Below, one piece after another: positions 8,445-16,127 of a stretch of DNA of 64,000 nt. The stretch lies in IMG/VR virus record IMGVR_UViG_3300006874_000013, positions 1-64,000 of that record; one strand, written 5' to 3'. Position numbers and translations under genes: made by a program. Each line of letters starts with the position of its first letter. Positions within the stretch are counted from its first letter, which is position 1. Source of the stretch: a virus. The notes under the pieces are model-generated. The model worked only from the letters and a program-made list of their open reading frames with translations, did no database searches and was not told where the DNA came from.

Positions 8445-9102
8445 TTCTCACATAATTGTCAAATAATTTTACAGTAAAGACACTACAAGATCTTAGATCG
8501 CTTGGCAGTTGTCTTTGTGCATATTCATCTGTGAGAAGTTCTGCAAGACTTATTGTTGTGTAGTAAAAAAGCACATGTGGGTCGTCTTTAGCAGTAATAT
8601 AAAATTTACAAAGTCTTACACCATTGCGTGTAGCACTGATAGGATACACATCAGTATATTCTTCTTTTACTGTGGGATTCATAAACACTCTTATATGTTT
8701 CTCTGTGAGTTTGACTTTGATATCCCAAAGTTTGCTATCGCTAAATTCTACATTGTAAAGAAAGTCTGCATTTGCATCTATAACATTGTTTTCAATTGGT
8801 CGCAATTCAATACTGTATAAGTTATCAACATTTGGATCTTTTTTAACTCTGTATTTGTTGATTGTCTTTTCTTTATCAATTAAAATTTTTAATTGATCTT
8901 GTGTAAAGTCGTGTGTTAACCAATCAGGTCTTACTTCCACATCTGAAGAAGTAAAACAAACTATATTACCCTCTTTGTCAAAATATAATTTATAATTTTT
9001 AGTTTGATTTACAAGAGCGTCAACGCCTCCTGCCTCTTCCTTGGCTTTTACAAAGGCTTGTCTTCTCGCAAGTGCCGCATCTGAAATTTGATCATCTGCC
9101 AT
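8431..9102 (-). CDS. Hypothetical protein, 223 residues
   Basis: I do not recognise this protein. It starts with a charged helix (MADDQISDAALARRQAF), followed by alternating beta-rich segments with many Asp, Lys and aromatic residues. It has no signal peptide, membrane segment or catalytic motif that I can name. A GGAGA ribosome site lies 7 bases before the ATG. It lies between two glycosyltransferase-like genes in the same unit, overlapping one by 14 bases and the other by 11. Confidence 0.75.
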   Translation of the reverse strand: MADDQISDAALARRQAFVKAKEEAGGVDALVNQTKNYKLYFDKEGNIVCFTSSDVEVRPDWLTHDFTQDQLKILIDKEKTINKYRVKKDPNVDNLYSIELRPIENNVIDANADFLYNVEFSDSKLWDIKVKLTEKHIRVFMNPTVKEEYTDVYPISATRNGVRLCKFYITAKDDPHVLFYYTTISLAELLTDEYAQRQLPSDLRSCSVFTVKLFDNYVRNDKD

Positions 9103-9958
9103 AATCTGTCTCCAATTGTTGAATTCTTTTTTCTGTCATCCAATCCTTTTGCACATAATGAAATGGTAGTAACTGTTGAAAGTTACCTATCTTAAAGTCA
9201 TTATATGTTTTGTAATATGTGGGAATACTGTCTTCCCAGTAATCTGATATAGTTGCACCCTTAATGTTTTGAATATGACTTTTCATATGTACAAATGTGG
9301 GCACTGCATCTATGTTTTCTCTAGTGCATTCTGATTCTATTCCTAGTAACTTAATTGCTAGAGCAAAAGCAACATCCGCACTTAATATATCTGGTTTGCC
9401 TTTTGGTAGGTACTTGTAAAACATTCTTTGCCAGTGTTGAAATATTATTTCTATCATAGTAAATAATTCTGCGGCTAATTCGCTTTTCTTAAAATAAAAG
9501 AATGCTGTGTATATGTTAGGCAAATTATTTAATTCGAAGGTTTTTCGATAGTAACCTCCTTTGGCAATTTCCCCTCTAAAGGTTCTCACATTTGTAGTTG
9601 CCCATACATCTTTTTGTTCAAGTATATCCCACCAGTGGCTTACATCTGTAGGAAAAATCATATCTGTATCTAAAATAACAGTCTCGTCATAAGGAGTCAT
9701 ATGAAAATATTTCCACTTGTTATTAATTTTCCAATCTAATTCTTTTTCAGCGTCATCGTTCCATGGTATATCAATTATCTTATCAAAAACATTTTCGTGT
9801 CTCTGTCTAAGTAATTTACGTGTAGGTGCATCAACACAAACAGCCAATTTGTTAACTGTACTTTGTGTTAGTTTTAGATTTAATGCTAGTGCATAAGCCT
9901 GTTCCAAATAATTTACATCTTTGGTATTTTGTGCTATTACAATATATCCTTTGCTCAT
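9092..9958 (-). CDS. GT8-like glycosyltransferase (paralogue of the gene at 10603)
   Basis: This 288-residue protein has a YIVIAQNT start, a TPYDETVILDTDMIF segment whose DTD is a likely metal-binding DxD, and a YTAFFYFKK strand, as in nucleotide-sugar-dependent GT-A transferases of the GT8 type. The DVAFALAIKLLG segment near the C-terminus has a counterpart in the gene at 10603, which shares the PYDET..D.D core, so the two look like diverged paralogues. Its ATG overlaps the Smr gene stop (ATGA). Acceptor unknown. Confidence 0.72.
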   Translation of the reverse strand: MSKGYIVIAQNTKDVNYLEQAYALALNLKLTQSTVNKLAVCVDAPTRKLLRQRHENVFDKIIDIPWNDDAEKELDWKINNKWKYFHMTPYDETVILDTDMIFPTDVSHWWDILEQKDVWATTNVRTFRGEIAKGGYYRKTFELNNLPNIYTAFFYFKKSELAAELFTMIEIIFQHWQRMFYKYLPKGKPDILSADVAFALAIKLLGIESECTRENIDAVPTFVHMKSHIQNIKGATISDYWEDSIPTYYKTYNDFKIGNFQQLLPFHYVQKDWMTEKRIQQLETDYGR

Positions 9959-10176
9959 ATTTCTCGTATCACTATTATTCCGTATTGGTCCATTGCTACT
10001 GTTTTACAACCTACATTGTCTATGCCTTTGTTTGCAAAATCAATCATGCGTTGGCTATTACCGCATATAATTTTTAATGGTACACGATCTTGATTCATAA
10101 GAATAAAATCTTCTACCATTACTTCTACTTCGTGGTGCCTTACACCGTGTAAATCTAAATTATGTGTTATCCCCAT
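9955..10176 (-). CDS. Stand-alone Smr-domain protein
   Basis: This 73-residue protein is essentially one Smr (small MutS-related) domain. It has the LDLHG motif at residues 7-11 and a later strand IICGNSQRM where other Smr domains have the HGKG-like turn. Smr domains bind or cut nucleic acids, and free-standing versions occur in T4-like marine phages. The frame extends to a GTG at 10191, but I prefer the ATG at 10176: it lies within the end of the preceding small ORF, which suits translational coupling. Why it sits among glycosyltransferase genes is unclear. Confidence 0.75.
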   Translation of the reverse strand: MGITHNLDLHGVRHHEVEVMVEDFILMNQDRVPLKIICGNSQRMIDFANKGIDNVGCKTVAMDQYGIIVIREI

Positions 10177-10321
10177 CAAACTTTCTTTCACCTCTTGAAT
10201 AACTGTCCTCAGGGTCTATTTCTGCATCAGCATTCATAAATCTCATACGTTGTACTAAGTCCCAATTGACTTCTTTCCAATCTTCTTGAATACTGATATA
10301 TTCTTCTTTTTTCTTATTCAT
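10160..10321 (-). CDS. Small hypothetical protein, 53 residues
   Basis: This short frame was read directly from the sequence. It starts MNKKKEEYIS and ends RKFDGDNT, and is very acidic and basic with no hydrophobic segment. Its ATG overlaps the stop of the 35-residue ORF before it (ATGA), and its own end overlaps the Smr start by 17 bases, the packing seen throughout this unit. There is no known function. Confidence 0.55.
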   Translation of the reverse strand: MNKKKEEYISIQEDWKEVNWDLVQRMRFMNADAEIDPEDSYSRGERKFDGDNT

Positions 10322-10425
10322 TTCTTTTTTTGATTTTTCATAAACAATCTATCTGCTTGACGTTGAAGACTTTTTTCAAGTTGTTTGTCAAACCACTTTC
10401 TAAACCATTGCCTAATCTTTCCCAT
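10318..10425 (-). CDS. Small basic hypothetical protein, 35 residues
   Basis: This frame encodes 35 residues (MGKIRQWFRKWFDKQL start, KNQKKK end), strongly basic and probably one amphipathic helix. It begins inside the last codons of the gene at 10412 and ends in an ATGA overlap with the next small ORF. The overlaps on both sides support it, but its size keeps confidence modest. Confidence 0.45.
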   Translation of the reverse strand: MGKIRQWFRKWFDKQLEKSLQRQADRLFMKNQKKK

Positions 10426-10597
10426 TTTTCAAACTCCAATCTTCAGTAAACATACAATGACGCCTATTGCCTTTTGGTGTTACGTACACAAACTGCATTG
10501 CTAATAGTTGTTCAACGGTGCCCTCATTTACTCTGTTAAAATAAGGTTCCTTGTGTACTATGTAATCACCTACACTAGGCGCTTTGCGTTTACCCAC
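10412..10597 (-). CDS. Small hypothetical protein, 61 residues, GTG start
   Basis: This 61-residue protein begins at a GTG with AGGA 8 bases upstream. The start SVGDYIVHKEPYF and later FVYVTPKGNRRH suggest a small beta barrel (SH3/KOW-like), but this is a guess from hydrophobic periodicity. It follows the glycosyltransferase at 10603 with only 5 bases between them. Function unknown. Confidence 0.6.
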   Translation of the reverse strand: MGKRKAPSVGDYIVHKEPYFNRVNEGTVEQLLAMQFVYVTPKGNRRHCMFTEDWSLKNGKD

Positions 10598-10602
10598 TTC
10601 TT

Positions 10603-11580
10603 CTATCCTGTGCTTGTTGCTTTTTTAGTTCTTCGTTTTGTTTTGGCTTTTGTTGTTGTTGTTTTTGTGCCATTGTTAACTCCTAAATATTGTAGCATAT
10701 CTTTACTTACCCTGTTAAGGGCCCACTTATTCATAATATGAATATCAACATCACGCCAATGCGTGATAATAAAATCTCCAGGGCTTCTTGGCTTTTCTAA
10801 TAATAATGCAATAGTATTTAATCCTGTAACTTTCCACACATCATCTAAGTCCCATGTTTTATATAATTTTATGGGCAGTTGTTGTACGCCTTTGTCTTTG
10901 TAACCTGCTAACATGTGAGCGGCTATACTAAAACTATAATCATTTCTATACACACTGTTATTGAATTTATACAAGTCACTATAATAGTCTCTATTATTTT
11001 TTACATGCTTTACAAAATTAAAAAATGTTTCGCATGTGGTATCTTTTCTAAAATACACTACAGTTGCCCAATACATTGAAATACCTAGTGGACTTAATCT
11101 ATCAAGATCCTGATATCTTCTACCACGCATGATATCTGTGTATTCCCAATTCATCATTAAATTATTTTGATGTCCCCAACAATGATTCAACGAATTACTA
11201 AGTATCAAGTAATCCGCATCTATCATTATGGTTTCATCATATGGGGATAGATCATAAGCATCACAGCGATTAATGTTGTAAAAGGATAGTTGCTTTGATG
11301 TGTGACTTGTGTCTTTGTAAGTGCGATTATTTTTGAGTTTGAATTCTCGATCTTTTTCAATCTCAATAATATTGCTGGTACACTTGTTGATAAACCTTTT
11401 ACCAACATCTTTGATTTTATATTTTAGGCTGTGTGGATCAGTTATAATAGTAATTTGATCTTTTGTAAATCCTAGGTTCTTTTGTATTAATAGTGCATTG
11501 GTCAGAGCTAAACCTAAATAATCAATCTCGGTATTATTGTGGGCAAATATTAATATACCTCGGCTATTCTCCGTCTTCAT
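10603..11580 (-). CDS. GT8-like glycosyltransferase with basic Thr/Lys tail
   Basis: This 325-residue protein has ILIFAHNNTE at the start, a SPYDETIMIDADYLI core with DAD as likely metal-binding motif, a WATVVYFRK strand and a YSFSIAAHMLAG helix. These parallel the protein at 9092, so the pair are paralogues. It differs in a low-complexity C-terminal tail of about 20 residues made almost only of Thr, Lys, Arg and Ala, which could bind nucleic acid or a negatively charged surface. It overlaps the upstream gene by 17 bases. Acceptor unknown. Confidence 0.7.
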   Translation of the reverse strand: MKTENSRGILIFAHNNTEIDYLGLALTNALLIQKNLGFTKDQITIITDPHSLKYKIKDVGKRFINKCTSNIIEIEKDREFKLKNNRTYKDTSHTSKQLSFYNINRCDAYDLSPYDETIMIDADYLILSNSLNHCWGHQNNLMMNWEYTDIMRGRRYQDLDRLSPLGISMYWATVVYFRKDTTCETFFNFVKHVKNNRDYYSDLYKFNNSVYRNDYSFSIAAHMLAGYKDKGVQQLPIKLYKTWDLDDVWKVTGLNTIALLLEKPRSPGDFIITHWRDVDIHIMNKWALNRVSKDMLQYLGVNNGTKTTTTKAKTKRRTKKATSTG

Positions 11581-11923
11581 TTAAGTCTAGTACCCTGTGT
11601 GTTTTTCTTGCTTGTTTTAGTTTTTCAAACTCAATTAGATATTCATTTGTTACTTCAAAATATCTACTGGTAATCTCTTCTACAAATTCATCTAAGTTAA
11701 CTTCAATTGGATTTTCATATATGTCCAATAGCACTGCTGTTTTGTGTTTTTGTTCTTGGAGCATATTGCAGAATGTGATTAAATTTCTATCAATAGAAAA
11801 TGTGCCACCGTTAATACTGTAACTTAGCAAACTTTGTGTTTTTGCCCTTAGAGCATCTTGTTGATTGTTTAAGGTTATGCGATAGTTTGAAAATTCTAAT
11901 GCTTTAGTTAATTTTGCACTCAT
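11564..11923 (-). CDS. Hypothetical protein, 119 residues, first gene of the island transcript
   Basis: I do not recognise this 119-residue, mainly helical protein. It lacks membrane segments and known motifs; the C-terminus is acidic (DLNEDGE). It is the first gene after a perfect late-promoter box (11936-11943), which lies 12 bases before the ATG. The predicted transcript would have a leader of only about 7 bases and no clear ribosome site. It probably heads the unit running down to the NeuB-like gene. Confidence 0.75.
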   Translation of the reverse strand: MSAKLTKALEFSNYRITLNNQQDALRAKTQSLLSYSINGGTFSIDRNLITFCNMLQEQKHKTAVLLDIYENPIEVNLDEFVEEITSRYFEVTNEYLIEFEKLKQARKTHRVLDLNEDGE

Positions 11924-11935
11924 CTTGTGTTCCCA

Positions 11936-11943
11936 TATTTATA
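11936..11943 (-). promoter_or_regulatory. Perfect T4 late promoter TATAAATA
   Basis: The minus strand reads TATAAATA, the exact T4 late consensus. It directs transcription into the 119-residue gene and the glycosyltransferase unit. Predicted start is near 11930, about 7 bases before the ATG. Confidence 0.82.
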
Positions 11944-11957
11944 CTGATATTTAAGTC

Positions 11958-11991
11958 AAAAAAAAGCCAGTAAGTGATTTTACTGGCTTTT
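11958..11991 (-). terminator. Intrinsic terminator between structural and island units
   Basis: A 12-bp inverted repeat (core AAAAGCCAGTAA) with a 6-base loop at 11962-11991 is followed, in the minus-strand direction, by a run of T (A on the plus strand at 11958-11965). It lies just after the stop of the virion protein gene at 12010 and before the late promoter at 11936, separating two leftward transcripts. Confidence 0.88.
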
Positions 11992-12009
11992 AGATTTGCG
12001 TGATTGTTA

Positions 12010-12987
12010 TTATGAACCGCTTATTGCACCCATACTGTCTGTAGGCTGAGTAAAGGTAAAGCCAGAGCCGTTAGCATCTGGTGCATGCCTTCTTGCATTG
12101 ATTGTTAACGTACCTGTTGCACTTGCGTCGATTACGTTATCAGTTGCGTCAATAAGTTGTATTCTCAGTGTTACCACTGTTGGGTTTGTTACACTGTTAA
12201 CTTTTGCTGATGTTTGAACATAGTCATTTGAGTATGGAGCACTTGCACCATAGTATGTCCAAAGTGTTTGATATGATGTTGCTAGTTCGTAAAAACCAAT
12301 ACCACTTGCACTACCTGCACCTGCATTTGATGTTGAGTAATCCATATAGAAATCACCCATGCCACTTAATCTTGCCGCATGTGCATCAAACTGATCACCA
12401 CTTGAACCTGTGTAACTAGCACTGAAACCTAAACGTCCACCACCGTTAAAGAATGCTCTACAAGCACCCTCACTAGCAAATGTCCAAGTTGTTTCTTGCG
12501 TTAGTGTGTTAGTCCATGAACTGGTATATGTTACACTTGCATCTGTTGCTACACTTCTACTTGCTGGACCAAATCTAGCATTCCAGCAATCTTGAATGTT
12601 TAACATCAAATTTGACCAAGTAGTTGCCGCAATAGTTGTGCTTGAACTTACATCTGAACTAACACCAGAGCGTTGACTTACACCTAAAAACAAACACAAT
12701 GCCTGTACATCATCCTGAAGTCTTTTGAAACCGCCTGTTGCGTTGTCAGCATATACAATGCCTCCTGCACTTGCGGCATTAACACCGGCACCACCTTGAC
12801 TGTATCCATAAGCAGTAGAATATGTAAATGAAGCGCCTGCAGACAACTGAACGTCTTGTGAACCACCTAGTAATTTGTTTACGTTAGTACGAGCATTATT
12901 GAAATCTGCGTCATCTATAACGTCACCAGCAACAACTTGCGTCATTGTAGTCATACCGTCTGCGGTAACTGAACTTCCTGATGCCAT
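12010..12987 (-). CDS. Virion structural protein, 325 residues
   Basis: This 325-residue protein is rich in Ser, Thr, Ala and Gly, with many short beta segments and almost no Lys, as in tail-fibre or virion surface proteins. It has a FFNGGGRLGFSASY segment that recalls the GGG motifs of the 1577-residue protein nearby (FFDGGGTF, KGGGTF). Late in the chain a long beta strand (TLRIQLIDATD) resembles an Ig-like domain. The TTAGGAGA ribosome site lies 6 bases before ATG, and a late box lies 25 bases upstream. An intrinsic terminator follows it, so it may be monocistronic. Confidence 0.75.
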   Translation of the reverse strand: MASGSSVTADGMTTMTQVVAGDVIDDADFNNARTNVNKLLGGSQDVQLSAGASFTYSTAYGYSQGGAGVNAASAGGIVYADNATGGFKRLQDDVQALCLFLGVSQRSGVSSDVSSSTTIAATTWSNLMLNIQDCWNARFGPASRSVATDASVTYTSSWTNTLTQETTWTFASEGACRAFFNGGGRLGFSASYTGSSGDQFDAHAARLSGMGDFYMDYSTSNAGAGSASGIGFYELATSYQTLWTYYGASAPYSNDYVQTSAKVNSVTNPTVVTLRIQLIDATDNVIDASATGTLTINARRHAPDANGSGFTFTQPTDSMGAISGS

Positions 12988-13011
12988 ATGTATCTCCTAA
13001 TAATATACTTG

Positions 13012-13019
13012 TATTTATC
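13012..13019 (-). promoter_or_regulatory. T4-type late promoter (GATAAATA)
   Basis: GATAAATA on the minus strand lies 24 bases upstream of the ATG at 12987, overlapping the last base of the fibre gene stop at 13019. Predicted start is near 13006, giving a 19-base leader that contains AGGAGA. Confidence 0.78.
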
Positions 13020-16000
13020 TATTTTACACCGATGACTGCTTCAATAACGCCTGCGTCACCGTCTTCTTTATCTTCTAAACTTCTACCAATAACTGCTCTA
13101 GCATCGTACTCATCTTCGCCTAATGCCCAGGCAACACCTGGTACGTCACTGCTGATTAATCTTTCGCCTTTGCAAACTTTGCCTATTACTTTAACAGGAA
13201 CTCGACCTGTTAATGCTACAGGTAAACCCTCTGCATCTTTGTTCATTAGATATGCTGGATCAGTAGATATCACACCAAACACTTCTGTGTCTGCATGATT
13301 TGTAGTTTGAGTTATTTCTGCACTTCCGCCCAGTTTCACAACTGTGCCTGCTTCGTATTGTTCATCACTTGCATATATCTCAGCCAAGTCAGCATATTGA
13401 GCCTGTGTTGCTGTTGCAGTAATTGTGCCTGCCGCAAAATTACCACTTGAATCTCTAACTACGGCCTTACTTGCTGTATTTGTACTTGTGAACGTGGTTG
13501 TGTCTGACAAGTCAACAGTTAATGTAACATTACCTGCTGTGCCACCTCCACCTAAACCATTACCTGCGGTAACGCCAGAAATTAATCCAGTGTCTGATAA
13601 ACTAATAACACCCGTTGAGTTATCATAAGTTATGCCAGTACCACCTGATACTCTGCCTCTGATATAACTTTCGTGGTTAGTAATACTACTAACAGTACCT
13701 GTTAACGCACCTGTTGAATTTTCTAAAATTTTTGTTCCGTCGTCTTTGAGGACATCACCTCTGATGTCACCGTCAAAGAAATTATTTGCAGTAAACGTAT
13801 CACCTATATAATTAGTTGTGGTCAACGTATGAGTTACAGCATTGTAGGAAATTTCGGTTGCATCGGTATATAATGGTCTATCAGTTCCTGTTCCTGACTG
13901 TGACATAACAATATAGTTTGTTGTAGCACTAGTACTTGTTAATGTTACAGCGGCCGCATTGTCTGAGTTATCAGCAGTACCAATTAAATCACCTGTAAAG
14001 TTACCTGTTGCACTGATATTAGTTGCAGTAACTTGTGTTAATCCTGTTATGGTTGTATCAAGATTAACAGTAATTGTTTGCCCACTTGCACTACTTGTTA
14101 AGTTTGTACCACCGCTAACTGTGAGAACTTGTGTATCTAAATCTACTAGACCAGTTCCTGAATTACCAGCAATACTTAAATCGTCATCTCTGTCTAATCC
14201 ATCGACGTATGCTTTCAATTCTGTGTTAGCAGTATCAACGTAATCTTTTACAGCGGCTGATGTTGGTATTGTTGTATCAGTGTCATTACTTGCAATACCA
14301 TCTGCTTCGTCAACAAATTTAGTTACAGTAATACTTTCGCCTGTATCTCTCAGAGAGCCAAATGACACAGTGCCGCCTATTGTGGCGTCACCTGATGCTG
14401 TTGTGAATCCTGCTGAAGTAAATACACCTGTACCTACAATAGTACCAGGACCAAATGTCAATGATCCTGATGCAGAAATAAATTCCATTTCTGGTGCAGT
14501 ACCACCAACTCTCAATTTGTTTACATACAGTCTATCTTCACTAGGAATATATTTGAGATTAAAGTTATTTGTGCCGCCACCTTTTAGGTCACTAGCACTA
14601 CCAGTAGCATCTGAGAACAATACATATTGTGCTCCAGTAGATGTTGTATCTGATGTGATACTAACCTGTGTTGCTGGACCTACTAGTCTACCTGTGCCAC
14701 TTAAATTAATATCTTGGTTTGCTCTAACATTTATTTCATTAAATGTTGCAGAAGGAGAACCTGATGCAGACATAATTAATGAACTATCAAATGTTGCAAC
14801 ACCTGTAACACCTAATGCTCCGTCAACATTAGTGATACCTAAATTAGATGTTCCTGTTACTGATAAATCTTGATCAAATGTAACATCGCCTAGTGATCTC
14901 AATGACGATGTGATGTTTGCGGTAGCAATGTTTCCGTTATCTGCAAAAATATTGTTTACATAAATGTTATCAATTTTATTTGATAAATCACCTAAATCTT
15001 CTGCGCCTAAACCATTTACAACTAAGTTACCATTAATGGTTGTATCGCCATTAAGTGTAGAAGTGTTGTTAACTGTTAACACATCTGTTACTAGTTCTGC
15101 AGATGTAATACTTAGTGAACCACTGCTACTAGTTAAATCACCCGTTAAGTCTATGTCACCACCGACAACTAAATCATCGTTAACAGTGATGTCTTCAATT
15201 GTTAAACTAGATAAGCCAATAATGCTGTTAGCATATAATGTTGTCACTTCGTTTGAAGCGTCACCTATTTGGTTGGCGTATAATGTATCAAATGATGTAA
15301 CAGCATCCAACTCGTATTCTTGTCTAACATTAATACCTTTTTTGATTAGTCCAGTTGCTCTACCAGTACGTGATGATGCTATACCAACACCAGTTTGTGT
15401 TAGTTCAGGATTGTAGTTAATTGTTAAACCATCTACAGGTGTTTGAGTATCAGACGCTATTGTAAATTGACTGTCTGAGAACAATGCCATGATTGTTTCG
15501 TATTGCTCGCCAATTTGTGTTGTACCTCTGTTTGCACCTGCATTTGAATCTATAGTGCTTTTTACATACACTAATGCCAATACTGGATGTACAATGCCAA
15601 TCGGCCCGTCTTCTTTTAAGAAAAGTGTACGTAATCTAGTTCCAAAGAATGTGGCATTATCGTTGTTAAGATCATTGCTAAATGTATTAGTAATTTCTCC
15701 ACCATATGATGCTGGTAAGAATTGATTACCGTTGTAAATTTCTAATACGTTTTTGCTTGTATTAAAGAATGCTGTACCTGCACGTAAATCAGTTGTTGGT
15801 CTATTAGGCTCACTGTTTACTAAAATGCCTGTGGATCTTTTCCATACATCACCGTCATAAACTTTGAATAAGCCTTCTGATTTATCATACCAAAGTTGTC
15901 CTGTTAATTTTACAGCAGGATTTGGTGCAGTAGAACTAGCAAAATTTTCTAAATGCCTTAAAGTGTTCTGAGCAAAATATTGTCCGTAGTTGGATACCTG

Positions 16001-16099
16001 GCGTCCAACTAGAGCCAGCGAATAATTAGTAGAATCGACTTTGTTGTCTTCTACTGTAACTGTAATTGTTTGATCGCTGTTTTTTATAATATATGGCAT
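13019..16099 (-). CDS. Tail-fibre/adhesin-like virion protein A (1026 residues)
   Basis: The N-terminal 260 residues match those of the 789-residue fibre gene at 20861: LVGR, a GQLWYDK motif, TRLRTLFL, TIMALFSD and a KKGINVR segment. This is probably the shared virion-attachment module. The middle is long, repetitive and rich in Thr, Ser, Asn, Asp and Gly, suggesting trimeric beta fibre. The C-terminal domain (ADLAEIYASDEQYEAGTVV onward) is a domain seen at the end of many marine phage fibres and differs from the S74 end of its paralogue. An AGGT site lies about 8 bases before the ATG. It should sit distal to the baseplate and contact the host surface. Confidence 0.82.
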   Translation of the reverse strand: MPYIIKNSDQTITVTVEDNKVDSTNYSLALVGRQVSNYGQYFAQNTLRHLENFASSTAPNPAVKLTGQLWYDKSEGLFKVYDGDVWKRSTGILVNSEPNRPTTDLRAGTAFFNTSKNVLEIYNGNQFLPASYGGEITNTFSNDLNNDNATFFGTRLRTLFLKEDGPIGIVHPVLALVYVKSTIDSNAGANRGTTQIGEQYETIMALFSDSQFTIASDTQTPVDGLTINYNPELTQTGVGIASSRTGRATGLIKKGINVRQEYELDAVTSFDTLYANQIGDASNEVTTLYANSIIGLSSLTIEDITVNDDLVVGGDIDLTGDLTSSSGSLSITSAELVTDVLTVNNTSTLNGDTTINGNLVVNGLGAEDLGDLSNKIDNIYVNNIFADNGNIATANITSSLRSLGDVTFDQDLSVTGTSNLGITNVDGALGVTGVATFDSSLIMSASGSPSATFNEINVRANQDINLSGTGRLVGPATQVSITSDTTSTGAQYVLFSDATGSASDLKGGGTNNFNLKYIPSEDRLYVNKLRVGGTAPEMEFISASGSLTFGPGTIVGTGVFTSAGFTTASGDATIGGTVSFGSLRDTGESITVTKFVDEADGIASNDTDTTIPTSAAVKDYVDTANTELKAYVDGLDRDDDLSIAGNSGTGLVDLDTQVLTVSGGTNLTSSASGQTITVNLDTTITGLTQVTATNISATGNFTGDLIGTADNSDNAAAVTLTSTSATTNYIVMSQSGTGTDRPLYTDATEISYNAVTHTLTTTNYIGDTFTANNFFDGDIRGDVLKDDGTKILENSTGALTGTVSSITNHESYIRGRVSGGTGITYDNSTGVISLSDTGLISGVTAGNGLGGGGTAGNVTLTVDLSDTTTFTSTNTASKAVVRDSSGNFAAGTITATATQAQYADLAEIYASDEQYEAGTVVKLGGSAEITQTTNHADTEVFGVISTDPAYLMNKDAEGLPVALTGRVPVKVIGKVCKGERLISSDVPGVAWALGEDEYDARAVIGRSLEDKEDGDAGVIEAVIGVK

Positions 16100-16118
16100 A
16101 CTTTTTACCTGTTTACAC

Positions 16119-16126
16119 TATTTATC
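16119..16126 (-). promoter_or_regulatory. T4-type late promoter (GATAAATA)
   Basis: GATAAATA on the minus strand lies 19 bases before the fibre ATG at 16099 and just after the stop of the upstream gene at 16128. Predicted start is near 16113. Confidence 0.76.
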
Positions 16127-16127
16127 A

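Noticed and set aside
14280-14873. 197-residue plus-strand frame
   Set aside because: It is Pro/Val/Ser-rich and opposite the repetitive fibre A gene; such frames arise from the Thr/Gly-rich coding of the real strand.
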